NCBI RefSeq assembly: GCF_002814235.1 | Contig: NZ_PHSU01000014.1 | Span: 205,282-269,281, forward strand | Origin: Pseudomonas sp. QS1027 | GTDB taxonomy: Bacteria > Pseudomonadota > Gammaproteobacteria > Pseudomonadales > Pseudomonadaceae | Length of the DNA: 64,000 nt | Direction of reading: 5' to 3' | Shown: piece by piece, positions 42,769-51,772 of the stretch | Position numbering within the stretch: the first letter of the stretch is position 1 | Layout of the letters: the number at the start of each line of letters is the position of its first letter | Notes under the pieces: model-generated | Told to the model about the DNA's origin: nothing | The model's input: the letters and a program-made list of their open reading frames with translations, nothing else | Databases searched by the model: none | Made by a program: the position numbers and the translations under genes

Positions 42769-43533
42769 ATGACCGAAGACACCATCAAGCGCCGGGCTAA
42801 AGGGCTGGACCGCGCGTTCGATATCCTCGATTACCTCAAGGAAGTCGGCCAGCCGCTGCGTCCCAACGATATCGCCAGCGGCATCGGCAGCCCGAAATCC
42901 ACGGTCTACGAGCTGGTGGCATCTTTGCTGGAGCGGCGCATCCTCGAGTCGGTCGGCAAGGAAGGCCATGTCTACCTGGGCCGCCAGCTGTATTTTCTCG
43001 GCCAGGCGCACCTGCGTCATTTCGACCTGACCCGCGAAGCCGACCACGCCTTGCAGGAAATCGTCAGCCAGACCCGGGAAACCGCGCAGATGTGCCTGCT
43101 CAACGGGCGCAAGTACACCGTGGCACTGATGAAGGAAGGCGAGCGGCATTTCCGGATTTCCTCGGACATCGGCGAAAACGCCCCGATTCCCTGGACCGCG
43201 TCCGGCCGCCTGTTGCTGGCGCACCTGAGCGACCAGCAGATCATCGACCTGATCGACCACGATGACTTTATCCTGCCGGACGGCCAGCGCCTGCCGCTGG
43301 AGGTGTTCCTCAAGGAAATCCGCCAGGCCGGGATCGACGGGTTCTTTTCCTTCGATAGCGTCGCCGACACCTTTACTCACTGCTTCGCCGCGCCCGTCAA
43401 GGACGAGCGGGGCATTTGCATCGCCACCCTGTGCATCGTCGCCCCACGGGCGGATGCCAAGACCAACTACAACGACTATCGCCGGGTGCTGATCGAGAGC
43501 GCGAACAACCTGGCCCGTCGCATCAACGACTAG
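42769..43533 (+). CDS. IclR-family transcriptional regulator
   Basis: 254-aa IclR protein. The N-terminal winged helix (about 10-70) reads GLDRAFDILDYLKEVGQPLRPNDIASGIGSPKSTVYELV; the C-terminal effector domain (about 85-250) includes YTVALMKEGERHFRISSDIGENAPIPWTASGRLLLAHL. It probably controls the ABC/PLP/kinase cluster via the dyad at 39019-39034. The inducer may be the imported acid or 2-keto-3-deoxygluconate. Confidence 0.9.
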   Translation: MTEDTIKRRAKGLDRAFDILDYLKEVGQPLRPNDIASGIGSPKSTVYELVASLLERRILESVGKEGHVYLGRQLYFLGQAHLRHFDLTREADHALQEIVSQTRETAQMCLLNGRKYTVALMKEGERHFRISSDIGENAPIPWTASGRLLLAHLSDQQIIDLIDHDDFILPDGQRLPLEVFLKEIRQAGIDGFFSFDSVADTFTHCFAAPVKDERGICIATLCIVAPRADAKTNYNDYRRVLIESANNLARRIND

Positions 43534-43570
43534 CGCGGCCGCCAAGGGCGCCGCCGATAAGGAGTTTGGA

Positions 43571-44788
43571 ATGTCTACTGCCTTGAACTTCGCCGCCGTG
43601 GAAAAAGGCGCCGCCAACGTCGGCGCGCAACTGGTGAGCGATGTCAGCCTGCCGGCCCTGGTGCTCCACCGCGACGCCATGGAGCACAATATTCGCTGGA
43701 TGCAGGATTTTGTCAGCCGTAGCGGCGCCGAGCTGGCGCCCCATGGCAAGACCAGCATGGTCCCGGCGCTGTTCGGTCGACAGCTGGCCGCCGGCGCCTG
43801 GGGAATCACCCTGGCAACCGCCGTGCAGACCCGTGCCGCCTACGCGGCGGGTGTGCGCCGGGTGCTGATGGCCAACCAGCTGGTGGGCGCGCCGAACATG
43901 GCGCTGATCGCCGGGTTGCTGGCCGATACGCAGTTCGAGTTTTACTGCATGGTCGATCACCCGGACAACGTCGCGGCCCTGGGGGCTTTCTTCGGCGAAC
44001 GCGGCCTGCGCTTGAACGTGATGATCGAGTACGGCGTGGTCGGCGGTCGTTGCGGTTGCCGCAGCGAGCAGGAAGTGCTGGACCTGGCACAGGCGATCAA
44101 GGCCCAGCCGGCATTGGCCCTGACCGGTATCGAAGGTTACGAAGGGGTGATTCACGGCGATCAGGCCGAAAGCGGGATTCGCGCCTTCGCCGGCTCCCTG
44201 GTGCGGCTGGCGGTGGATCTGCAGAACAGCGGCGCGTTTGATATCGGCAAACCGATCATCACCGCCTCGGGTTCGGCCTGGTACGACCTGATTGCCGAGG
44301 AGTTCGAGGCCCAGGACGCCGATGGACGTTTTCTCAGTGTGTTGCGTCCGGGCAGTTATGTCGCCCATGACCACGGTATTTACAAGGATGCGCAGTGCTG
44401 CGTGCTGCATCGCCGGGGTGACCTGAGCGAAGGCTTGCGCCCGGCGCTGGAAGTCTGGGCCCATGTGCAGTCGATGCCGGAGCCAGGGTTTGCGGTGATC
44501 GCCCTGGGCAAGCGCGATGTAGCGTTCGATGCCGGGTTGCCGGTGCCGTTGCTGCGTTATCAGCCGGGTGTGTTGCCGGCGGTGGGCGAGGATGTCAGCG
44601 GGTGCAAGGTCACGGCGGTGATGGACCAGCACGCGTTCATGACGGTGGCGCCGGGCTGTGAGTTGACGGTCGGGGATATCGTCTCGTTTGGCACTTCGCA
44701 TCCGTGCCTGACCTTCGACAAGTGGCGGGTCGGTTGCATTGTCGATGAGCAGTTGAGCGTGATCGAAACCTTCGAGACCTGCTTCTGA
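43571..44788 (+). CDS. DSD1-family PLP-dependent deaminase, probable D-glucosaminate dehydratase
   Basis: 405-aa enzyme with an alanine-racemase-like N-terminal barrel and a D-serine-dehydratase-like C-terminal domain. The PLP lysine is K60 in APHGKTSM. The zinc ligands are H377 and C379 in TSHPCLTF, as in eukaryotic D-serine dehydratase and D-threonine aldolase. It could deaminate a D-hydroxy-amino acid. The following kinase gene is KdgK-like, so elimination of ammonia from D-glucosaminate to 2-keto-3-deoxygluconate is my preferred reading; D-serine or D-threonine are alternatives. AAGGAG precedes the ATG. Confidence 0.75.
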   Translation: MSTALNFAAVEKGAANVGAQLVSDVSLPALVLHRDAMEHNIRWMQDFVSRSGAELAPHGKTSMVPALFGRQLAAGAWGITLATAVQTRAAYAAGVRRVLMANQLVGAPNMALIAGLLADTQFEFYCMVDHPDNVAALGAFFGERGLRLNVMIEYGVVGGRCGCRSEQEVLDLAQAIKAQPALALTGIEGYEGVIHGDQAESGIRAFAGSLVRLAVDLQNSGAFDIGKPIITASGSAWYDLIAEEFEAQDADGRFLSVLRPGSYVAHDHGIYKDAQCCVLHRRGDLSEGLRPALEVWAHVQSMPEPGFAVIALGKRDVAFDAGLPVPLLRYQPGVLPAVGEDVSGCKVTAVMDQHAFMTVAPGCELTVGDIVSFGTSHPCLTFDKWRVGCIVDEQLSVIETFETCF

Positions 44789-44800
44789 GCGGATACCGCT

Positions 44801-44881
44801 TTCGCGGGCAAGCCCTGCTCCTACAGTACGGCGTCGAATACAGATTTTGGATACGACACAAAACTGTAGGAGCAGGGCTTG
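44801..44881. repeat. REPIN copy B, one arm decayed
   Basis: The left arm at 44801-44825 is identical to the arms of copy A. The right arm matches only to 44881 (TGTAGGAGCAGGGCTTG) and then diverges. The 39-nt centre differs from the reverse complement of copy A at three positions. Confidence 0.9.
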
Positions 44882-44936
44882 TCGGATCGCAGCACCGCCA
44901 CGAAGAGGCCCGTTCTGACCCCACGAGACCAGCAGA

Positions 44937-45863
44937 ATGACCACTTTGAACCTGCCGCCACCACGTATCGCCCTGATCGGCGAGTGCATGATCGAACTGC
45001 AACAACACGCCGACGGCAGCCTGCACCAGAGCTTCGGCGGCGACACCCTGAACACCGCCGTCTATCTGTCCCGCGAACTGGGCGGACGGGCCTCGGTGGA
45101 CTATGTCACCGCCCTGGGTGACGACAGCTTCAGCGACAGCATGTGCCGGGTCTGGCGCGAGGAAGGTATCGGCCTGGACCTGGTTCAGCGCCTGCCAGGG
45201 CGCTTGCCCGGTTTGTACTGCATCCAGACCGACGCCAAGGGGGAGCGGCGCTTTCTCTACTGGCGCAACGAAGCGGCCGTGCGCGACTGCTTCACCGCGC
45301 CGACAGCGGCCCCGGTGCTGGCGGCGTTACCAGATTACGACGTGCTGTATTTCAGCGGCATCACTCTGGCGGTGCTGGGGGAGCTCGGGCGGGAAAAGCT
45401 GATTGCCGTGCTGCAAGAGGCCCGTCGGGGCGATACCCGGGTGGTCTTCGACAACAACTACCGGCCACGTCTCTGGGCGGATGTCGAGCAGGCGCGTACG
45501 GCCTATCGTTCGGTATTGCCCTATGTCGACCTGGCCCTGTTGACCCTGGAAGACGAGCAGGCGTTGTTTGATTATGCCGATGGCGAGGCGGTGTTCCGTG
45601 CCTACGAGCCTATCGGCATCCCGGAAGTGGTGATCAAGCGGGGTGCCGAGAGTTGCCTGATTCGCTGTGCGGGCGAGGCGTTCGAGGTGCCGGCGCAGAA
45701 GGTCGAGACAGTGGTGGATACCACGGCGGCGGGGGATTCGTTCAGTGCGGCGTATCTGGCCAGCCGCCTGACGGGCGGGGATCCGCAAGCGGCGGCGTTG
45801 GCCGGGCATCGGCTGGCAAGTCGGGTGATCCAGGTGCGTGGGGCGCTGATTCCGCGAGACTGA
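44937..45863 (+). CDS. kdgK: PfkB-family sugar kinase, 2-keto-3-deoxygluconate kinase-like
   Basis: 308-aa ribokinase-fold kinase. The N-terminal ALIGECMIELQ and SFGGDTLNTAVYLSREL fit KdgK, as does FDNNYRPRLWADVEQA. The catalytic base is D267 in TTAAGDSFSAAYLA. It would phosphorylate 2-keto-3-deoxygluconate to KDPG in the cytoplasm, feeding the Entner-Doudoroff aldolase, which is encoded elsewhere. It is the last gene of the presumed amino-sugar acid cluster, 148 bp after the PLP enzyme with a REPIN between. Confidence 0.87.
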   Translation: MTTLNLPPPRIALIGECMIELQQHADGSLHQSFGGDTLNTAVYLSRELGGRASVDYVTALGDDSFSDSMCRVWREEGIGLDLVQRLPGRLPGLYCIQTDAKGERRFLYWRNEAAVRDCFTAPTAAPVLAALPDYDVLYFSGITLAVLGELGREKLIAVLQEARRGDTRVVFDNNYRPRLWADVEQARTAYRSVLPYVDLALLTLEDEQALFDYADGEAVFRAYEPIGIPEVVIKRGAESCLIRCAGEAFEVPAQKVETVVDTTAAGDSFSAAYLASRLTGGDPQAAALAGHRLASRVIQVRGALIPRD

Positions 45864-45897
45864 GGGTTCAGGCCTGAGTGTGTGGAGGTGCTATTTT

Positions 45898-46047
45898 TGT
45901 GGCGAGGGGGCTTGTCGGGACGCCGCACCGCCCCGTTCGGCTGCGAAGCAGTCGTGAAGCCAGTCACTGCATTCGACCTGATGCACCCGGATCACAGGTT
46001 TCAGGGCCGCTTCGCGCCCCCGCGCGGGCAAGCCCGCTCGCCACAAG
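45898..46047. repeat. Wide REP pair of a different class
   Basis: TTGTGGCGAGGGGGCTTGTC at 45898 and its imperfect mirror ending GCCCGCTCGCCACAA at 46047 enclose about 90 bp with no gene. The spacing is larger than in the other REPINs here. Confidence 0.7.
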
Positions 46048-46058
46048 TGATACGTGCC

Positions 46059-46334
46059 TTAATCGCGGTAAAAGACCTGCACCAGGTGATACCCGAACTT
46101 GCTCTTGATCGGCCCGTGGACGGTACGCAGCGGCTTCTTGAAAATCACCTGGTCGATGGCCCCGACCATCTGTCCCGGCCGGACTTCACCCAGATCCCCA
46201 CCGCGTTTGCCGGACGGGCAGGTGGAGTACTTCTTGGCCAACACATCGAAGGCTTCGCCCTTGGCGATGCGTTGCTTGAGTTGTTCGGCTTCCTCGGCGG
46301 TCTTGACCAGGATGTGACGGGCTTGGGCTTTCAT
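46059..46334 (-). CDS. ppiC: Parvulin-type peptidyl-prolyl isomerase
   Basis: 91-aa single-domain parvulin (rotamase), cis-trans isomerase of X-Pro bonds: ARHILVKTAEEAEQLKQRIAKGEAFDVLAKKYSTC, then GGDLGEVRPGQMV and FGYHLVQV, all as in E. coli PpiC (93 aa). There is no signal peptide, so it is cytoplasmic. It is followed on the same strand by nothing but the REP region; the hybrid kinase gene lies 57 bp upstream. Confidence 0.93.
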   Translation of the reverse strand: MKAQARHILVKTAEEAEQLKQRIAKGEAFDVLAKKYSTCPSGKRGGDLGEVRPGQMVGAIDQVIFKKPLRTVHGPIKSKFGYHLVQVFYRD

Positions 46335-46391
46335 CGATTCGTTACCTTGAAACGTTGGGGCGTGCGACGGGCGCGGGATTATGCCCGAAGA

Positions 46392-48035
46392 TCAGGACGC
46401 TTGCCCGATCATGTCACGCACCCTGTTCGCCAGTGCATCGAGGGTGAAAGGCTTGGCGATCAGGTCCATGCCAGGCTCCAGGAAACCCTGGCGCTCGGCG
46501 GCCTTCTCGGCATAACCGGTCATGAACAGCACCTTGAGCCCCGGACGGTGCTGGCGGGCGACTTCCGCCAGTTGCCGGCCGTTCATCCCCGGCAGGCCGA
46601 CATCGGTCACCAGCAGGTCAATGCGCAGGCTCGACTCCAGCAGTGGCAAGGCGGTCCGCGCATCCGCCGCCGGGTGCACGGTATAACCCAGCTCGTCGAG
46701 GACATTGAGCACCAGCATCCGTACCGCCGGATCATCCTCAACCACCATCACCGACTCGTCGGCCTCGGCCAGCGGTGACTCCGCGGGTTGCCGCGACGGT
46801 CGCGGCGTCTCGGTTTGCGGCGCGTGATAACGCGGCAGGTACAGGCGCACGCAGGTGCCTTTGCCCGGCTCGCTTTCCAGGGTGACATGACCGCCGGACT
46901 GCTGGGCAAAGCCATAGATCATCGACAGACCCAGGCCCGTGCCCTGGCCGATGGGCTTGGTGGTGAAGAACGGGTCGAAGGCCTTGGCCAGGATCAACGG
47001 GCTCATGCCGGTCCCATTGTCGCTGACGCCGATCATCACATAGTCGCCGGCCTTGACCGGTTCCAGGGTGCTGATATCGCCGCCATCGAGGTAGCTGTTG
47101 CTGGTTACGATACGCAGTTCGCCGCCGTCGGGCATGGCGTCGCGGGCGTTGATCACCAGGTTGAGCAGGGCGCTTTCCAGTTGCCCGGTGTCGGTGTTGA
47201 CCGGCCACACGTCCTGGCCCAGCTCGACCTTCAAGGTGATATGGGCGCCTTTGGTACGGCTGAACAGCTCTTCCAGCGACCGCACCAACTGGTTGGGATC
47301 AATGCGCTTGCGGTCCAGCGATTGCCGCCGGGAAAACGCCAGCAGTCGGTGGGTGAGGGCGGCGGCCCGTTGCGCCGAGCTCACCGCGGCGTCGGCAAAA
47401 CGGCCGATTTCGTCGCTGCGCCCGGCGGCGATATAACGTTGCATCAGGTCCAGGCTGCCGATAATGCCGGTGAGCATGTTGTTGAAGTCATGGGCGATGC
47501 CGCCGGTGAGCTGTCCCACCGCTTCCATTTTCTGCGCATGACGCAAGGCTTCTTCGGCCCGCTCACGCTCGAACATTTCGTTCTGCAAGCGCTGGTTGGA
47601 CTCGGCCAGCGCCCGGGTACGCTGGGCGACGCGCTCCTCCAGGGTCTCGTTGAGATTGCGCAGTGCCTCTTCGGTGCGTTTGTGCTCGGTGATGTCCAGT
47701 GCGGCGCCAACGAAGCGCCGCGCCCGACCATGGGGCCCGAGGTGGCAGCGTCCGCGGGCAAAGACCCAGCGCACCTGGCCGTCGGCCTGCAATACCCGGT
47801 ATTCTTCGGTGTGCTCGGTGTGCTGCTCCAGGCACTGCTTGATGCCGTGGGCCACCAGCGCGCGGTCCTCGGGGTGCACGCTGTCCATGTAGACACTGAT
47901 GGGCGTCTGGCTGGCCAGCGCCGGGTCGACCCCGTGCAATTGGGCGAAGTGGGCATCGGCGATAAAAAGGTCCTGGTCGATATCCCAGTCCCAGGTACCG
48001 AGTCGGGTGGCGGTGTCGCCTAGAGATCCGTTCAT
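46392..48035 (-). CDS. Hybrid histidine kinase: PAS - HisKA - HATPase - receiver
   Basis: 547-aa cytoplasmic sensor with no membrane segment. A PAS/PAC fold covers about residues 8-125, then a coiled coil (about 125-175), HisKA with phospho-His in [13 protein letters not shown], an ATPase domain ([38 protein letters not shown]) and a C-terminal receiver (about 430-545) with Asp in [13 protein letters not shown] and the Lys of AKPF. No output domain is present, so phosphate likely passes to a separate partner not visible here. ATG 48035 has GGCAGG just upstream. Confidence 0.9.
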   Translation of the reverse strand: MNGSLGDTATRLGTWDWDIDQDLFIADAHFAQLHGVDPALASQTPISVYMDSVHPEDRALVAHGIKQCLEQHTEHTEEYRVLQADGQVRWVFARGRCHLGPHGRARRFVGAALDITEHKRTEEALRNLNETLEERVAQRTRALAESNQRLQNEMFERERAEEALRHAQKMEAVGQLTGGIAHDFNNMLTGIIGSLDLMQRYIAAGRSDEIGRFADAAVSSAQRAAALTHRLLAFSRRQSLDRKRIDPNQLVRSLEELFSRTKGAHITLKVELGQDVWPVNTDTGQLESALLNLVINARDAMPDGGELRIVTSNSYLDGGDISTLEPVKAGDYVMIGVSDNGTGMSPLILAKAFDPFFTTKPIGQGTGLGLSMIYGFAQQSGGHVTLESEPGKGTCVRLYLPRYHAPQTETPRPSRQPAESPLAEADESVMVVEDDPAVRMLVLNVLDELGYTVHPAADARTALPLLESSLRIDLLVTDVGLPGMNGRQLAEVARQHRPGLKVLFMTGYAEKAAERQGFLEPGMDLIAKPFTLDALANRVRDMIGQAS

Positions 48036-48170
48036 AAACCTGCCTTGAAGGTGAAGCTTTGGGTTGCGCCGCGGCTTATTATCCCGCCAAGCTGTAGACA
48101 CGCGTCATATCCAAATGACACAAGCTTAATCGCACAAACCTTTTTTGACTGTATTGCGGACAACTTTGCC

Positions 48171-49340
48171 ATGGATATCCACGCATTGCTGAAAACCCTG
48201 GCGGCCCAGGACGGTTCGGACCTGTACCTGTCCACCGGTGCGCCACCCTGTGCCAAATTCAACGGCGTGCTCAAGCCGTTGGGCACGGACTCGCTGAAGC
48301 TGGGTGAAGTGGCGGCCATTGCCGACGGTATCATGGATGCCGAACAACGCCTGCAGTTCGAGCGTGAACTGGAAATGAACCTGGCGATGTCCTTGCCCGG
48401 TGTCGGCCGTTTCCGCATCAACATCTTCAAGCAGCGTAACGAAGTCTCCATCGTCGCGCGCAATATCAAGCTGGAAATCCCTCGCTTCGAAGACCTCAAG
48501 CTGCCGCCGATCCTGCTCGAGACCATCATGGAAAAGCGTGGCCTGGTGCTGTTCGTCGGCGCCACGGGTTCGGGCAAGTCAACGTCGCTGGCGGCGCTGA
48601 TCGACTATCGCAACCGCCACAGCAGCGGCCACATCATCACCATCGAAGACCCGGTGGAGTATATCCATCGGCACAAGAAGTCGATCATCAACCAGCGCGA
48701 AGTCGGGGTCGACACCCGCAGTTTCCACGCGGCGCTGAAAAACACCCTGCGCCAGGCCCCGGACGTGATCCTGATCGGCGAGATCCGCGACCGTGAAACC
48801 ATGGAACACGCCCTGGCCTTCGCCGATACCGGGCACCTGGCGATCTCCACCCTGCACGCCAACAACGCCAACCAGGCGCTGGACCGCATCATCAACTTCT
48901 TCCCGGAAGACCGCCGGCCGCAATTGCTCAATGACTTGGGCAACAACCTCAAGGCGTTCGTTTCACAGCGTCTGGTCGCGACCCTGGACGGCAAGCGCCG
49001 GGCGGCGGTGGAAGTGATGCTGGGCACGCCGACGGTGCGAGACTTTATCAAGCGCAATGAGTTTTCCGAGCTCAAGGGCATCATGGAGAAGTCCGAGCTT
49101 ATCGGCATGCGCACCTTCGATACGGCACTGTTCGAGCTGGTGGTGGAGGGCGCGATCGACGAGGAAGAAGCGCTGAAGAACGCCGACTCGGTGAACAACC
49201 TGCGCCTGCGCCTGAAACTGCATCAGGATACCGCGGCCCTGACCGTGCAGAAGACGCCTCCCGCGCCACCGATCGCGGCGAAGGAGCTCGATGCCAAGGA
49301 TTGGGGATTGGTGGAGGATGGCAATTCTCCGCGCGGTTGA
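48171..49340 (+). CDS. pilU: PilT/PilU-type pilus retraction ATPase
   Basis: 389-aa hexameric ATPase. Walker A is G130-ATGSGKST, the Asp box ITIEDPVEYIH, QREVGVDTRSF, Walker B VILIGEIRD, and the His box HLAISTLHANNANQALDRI. Overall it is closer to PilU than PilT as I recall them, with a longer C-terminal tail (PPAPPIAAKELD). These motors depolymerise type IV pili or act with PilT. No other pil gene is in the window, so it is an orphan copy. ATG 48171 has only a weak ribosome site. Confidence 0.85.
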   Translation: MDIHALLKTLAAQDGSDLYLSTGAPPCAKFNGVLKPLGTDSLKLGEVAAIADGIMDAEQRLQFERELEMNLAMSLPGVGRFRINIFKQRNEVSIVARNIKLEIPRFEDLKLPPILLETIMEKRGLVLFVGATGSGKSTSLAALIDYRNRHSSGHIITIEDPVEYIHRHKKSIINQREVGVDTRSFHAALKNTLRQAPDVILIGEIRDRETMEHALAFADTGHLAISTLHANNANQALDRIINFFPEDRRPQLLNDLGNNLKAFVSQRLVATLDGKRRAAVEVMLGTPTVRDFIKRNEFSELKGIMEKSELIGMRTFDTALFELVVEGAIDEEEALKNADSVNNLRLRLKLHQDTAALTVQKTPPAPPIAAKELDAKDWGLVEDGNSPRG

Positions 49341-49447
49341 TCCTGTTGCCGGATCGGGGCGCCTTGTCCAGATCAGCGCCGACCTGACTCATGGACCCTG
49401 GTAGCCCCCGTTACTGCTGGTTACGGGGGCCGCGGCCCTGGGCCGGG

Positions 49448-50683
49448 TTAAGGGAGGATGGCTCTGAGCGCTATCAGTTTTCCGCCGACAGTGGCGCTTG
49501 CGGCGGCGTAGCTGCCGCTGGTGTCGATGTCGACCCCGGTGACGGTCTGCCCCTGATAGGTTCCCAGGGCCTGTACGCCGTTTTCAACCGTCCAGCTGGC
49601 CCCGGCCACGATCTGGCTGCTGTCCGTCTGGTTCAGCAGCATGCGATTGCTGCCCGCCAGCGCTACGATTGCGACCGAGGTGATGTTCGCTGCCGTATTG
49701 ACCAGGAATATCTGGCTGGTGGCAGGGTGCCAGAGCGCCGCCGCAAGGCCTCCGGAAGCCAATTGGTAGGTGACGGCCACATAGCCCAGATCGTTGGCGA
49801 ATTTGGCTTGACTCGCCGGATTACCGGAGATATTCAGCAATTTCGGCACACTGGACGGGGTCGCCCAGTAGGTGGCGGTCGGTTGGTTGGTCGCGGGATT
49901 GACACAGGTGCCAAACACCTCGCGCACCGCGTTCACCATCACGGCTTCGCAGTGGCTGTTGGCCGGAAGGGGCAGGGCGACGACGGTAAACCCCAGCAAG
50001 CCATTGGTGGCAAGCTTCGGCGTCACGGTGCCATCGGGATTGGGGCAATTGAGAGCGATGTCGACGTTGCTGAACACCCGGTAATTGACCGCGACAGGCA
50101 GACAGTTGTCCCGCACCAGTGGCACATCGAGCAAGGTCAGGGCGACGGCGGCGCCCTGATTCCAGGCGATTGACGCGGCTTGTCCGGCACTGTCGAAACT
50201 CTGGCCGGCGGTAGTACCCGTGACCCTGTTCCTGGCGGTGGCCTGGGCGCTGGGATCGGGCAGCAGGCCGGTGCCGAGTAACGACAGGGGTTTGTCTTCC
50301 GTTGGGTTATCGCTCTCGGGTGACCAGGTTGTCACATGCGCCGGGCCTGTGGCCGTTGTGCAAGTACCGAGCACACTCTGGATATTTCTCCCCTGCGGTT
50401 CGTTGCTGATGCTGTTGGCCCGGCACGACTCGCCGGGACTCAGCGGGGTCAGCGTGACACCGGGATCGACCCAGGCGCTATCGGGCCCGCCGGGGGTATC
50501 GGAGCCGACGGCCCCCACAACTTTTCCTGTGCTGTTCACCGATTGCGCCAGGCTGCTGGCGGTGACGGTGGTGGGGCCGACGGGTTGAAGGGTGGCGGCT
50601 TGCGCGGGTGTCAGCAGGACGCTGGCGGACAAGGCGCCGATCATCATTAGAGACGTGGCTGGAAGCTTCAGACGGTTGTTCAT
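49448..50683 (-). CDS. Exported protein of unknown function
   Basis: 411-aa protein that I cannot assign. It has a Sec signal peptide (SLMMIGALSASVLLTPAQAA). The mature part is rich in Ala, Thr, Val, Asn and Gly, with about nine Cys, and repeats of the type GKVVGAVGSDTPGGPDSAWV and GYVAVTYQLASGGLAAALWH. These loosely resemble HAF-type beta-propeller repeats (short W/G blade motifs). A secreted or periplasmic beta-rich protein is the likely class. It is flanked by convergent pilU and the mtl operon end. Confidence 0.7.
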   Translation of the reverse strand: MNNRLKLPATSLMMIGALSASVLLTPAQAATLQPVGPTTVTASSLAQSVNSTGKVVGAVGSDTPGGPDSAWVDPGVTLTPLSPGESCRANSISNEPQGRNIQSVLGTCTTATGPAHVTTWSPESDNPTEDKPLSLLGTGLLPDPSAQATARNRVTGTTAGQSFDSAGQAASIAWNQGAAVALTLLDVPLVRDNCLPVAVNYRVFSNVDIALNCPNPDGTVTPKLATNGLLGFTVVALPLPANSHCEAVMVNAVREVFGTCVNPATNQPTATYWATPSSVPKLLNISGNPASQAKFANDLGYVAVTYQLASGGLAAALWHPATSQIFLVNTAANITSVAIVALAGSNRMLLNQTDSSQIVAGASWTVENGVQALGTYQGQTVTGVDIDTSGSYAAASATVGGKLIALRAILP

Positions 50684-50827
50684 GTTGGGTCCATCCCTGA
50701 TGAGCAAAAGTGTTTACCCACCTGTAACGGCTTTTCTACAAGTGACGGGTTTAGTTAACTCCTCTGCTATCTCTTTGCCACCTGTTAGAAATGACAGTTC
50801 GAAGCGCCGTCTGTCGTTTTTCCGGGG

Positions 50828-51766
50828 TCACACCACCTGATGGCGATAGGGCAGGTCCGGCCCGGTGCGACTGCAGGTGATCGCCGCGGCGCTGACGGCG
50901 AAGTTCAGCATCGCGTCGATCTGGGCCTTGTCCAGGCGCTCCAGACCTTCCACTGAATCAAGCTGCTGTTCGGTCAACCAGGCGATCAGCGCGGCCTGGA
51001 AGGTATCGCCGGCACCGACGGTATCGGCGGTGATGACTTCGCGGGCCGGTACCGACCAGTGTCCATGCTGGCGACTGTAGACGCTGGCGCCCTGGGTGCC
51101 ACGGGTCAGGAACACCAGTTGGCAGCGCTGGGCCAGCCACTCCTGGGCGATGCTCTGCGGGTCGCGATCCGGGTAGAGCAGGCCCAGGTCTTCATCGCTG
51201 ACCTTGATCATGTCGGCATGTTCGGCCAGGGCCGCGATGCGTTGGCGCCAGAGCTCGATATTCGGTTCCGGATTGAGTCGCACGTTGGGGTCGAGGGTAA
51301 TCAGCCGCCGGCCGCTTTCCCTCTGCACCAGGGTCAGCAGGGTATCGGCAATCGGTTGCACCACCAGCGAAAACGAGCCGATGTGCAAACCACGCACCTC
51401 GTCACCCAACTTCGGCAGGTGGCCCGGCAGCAACTGGCGGTCGGCACAGCCTTCGCCGCGGAAACTGTAATGGGGCGAACCGTCGGCGCCCACGGCAACC
51501 ATCGCCAGGGTGGTGGGAGCGTCGAAGTCCAGCAGGTAATCGCCACGCACACCTTCTTCCTGCAAGACTTGCTGCAGACGGCGCCCCAGGTAATCGGTGG
51601 ACAGGCCGGCAAACAATGCCGCGTCGACCCCCAGGCGGCGCAGGCCGACCGCAACGTTGAACGGCGAACCGCCGGCAATCGCCTTGAAATTCACTTTCGA
51701 GGTTTGCCCGCTCGCGTCAGGCTCACTGAAAAAATCGAACAGCGCTTCACCACAGACCAGATACAT
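50828..51766 (-). CDS. mtlZ: Fructokinase, mannitol operon
   Basis: 312-aa PfkB-family kinase phosphorylating fructose formed by mannitol dehydrogenase. GEALFDFF and GGSPFNVAVGLRRLG are at the N-terminus; the catalytic Asp lies in DTVGAGDTFQAAL near the C-terminus, as in MtlZ. It is the last gene of the operon, 6 bp after mtlY. An alternative sugar specificity cannot be excluded, but the context is clear. Confidence 0.93.
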   Translation of the reverse strand: MYLVCGEALFDFFSEPDASGQTSKVNFKAIAGGSPFNVAVGLRRLGVDAALFAGLSTDYLGRRLQQVLQEEGVRGDYLLDFDAPTTLAMVAVGADGSPHYSFRGEGCADRQLLPGHLPKLGDEVRGLHIGSFSLVVQPIADTLLTLVQRESGRRLITLDPNVRLNPEPNIELWRQRIAALAEHADMIKVSDEDLGLLYPDRDPQSIAQEWLAQRCQLVFLTRGTQGASVYSRQHGHWSVPAREVITADTVGAGDTFQAALIAWLTEQQLDSVEGLERLDKAQIDAMLNFAVSAAAITCSRTGPDLPYRHQVV

Positions 51767-51772
51767 GGGTAC

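Noticed and set aside
43571..44788. Assignment as D-threonine aldolase
   Set aside because: The fold and zinc ligands are shared by D-threonine aldolase and D-serine dehydratase, but the kdgK-like neighbour and RidA favour an ammonia-eliminating enzyme on a sugar acid.
42610..44881. CRISPR-like repeats
   Set aside because: Only two REPINs with inverted arms, different geometry and no cas genes; all repeats here are REP type.
43523..45055. 510-codon open frame antisense to the PLP-enzyme gene
   Set aside because: Shadow of the plus-strand gene with catalytic motifs; it also runs through a REPIN.
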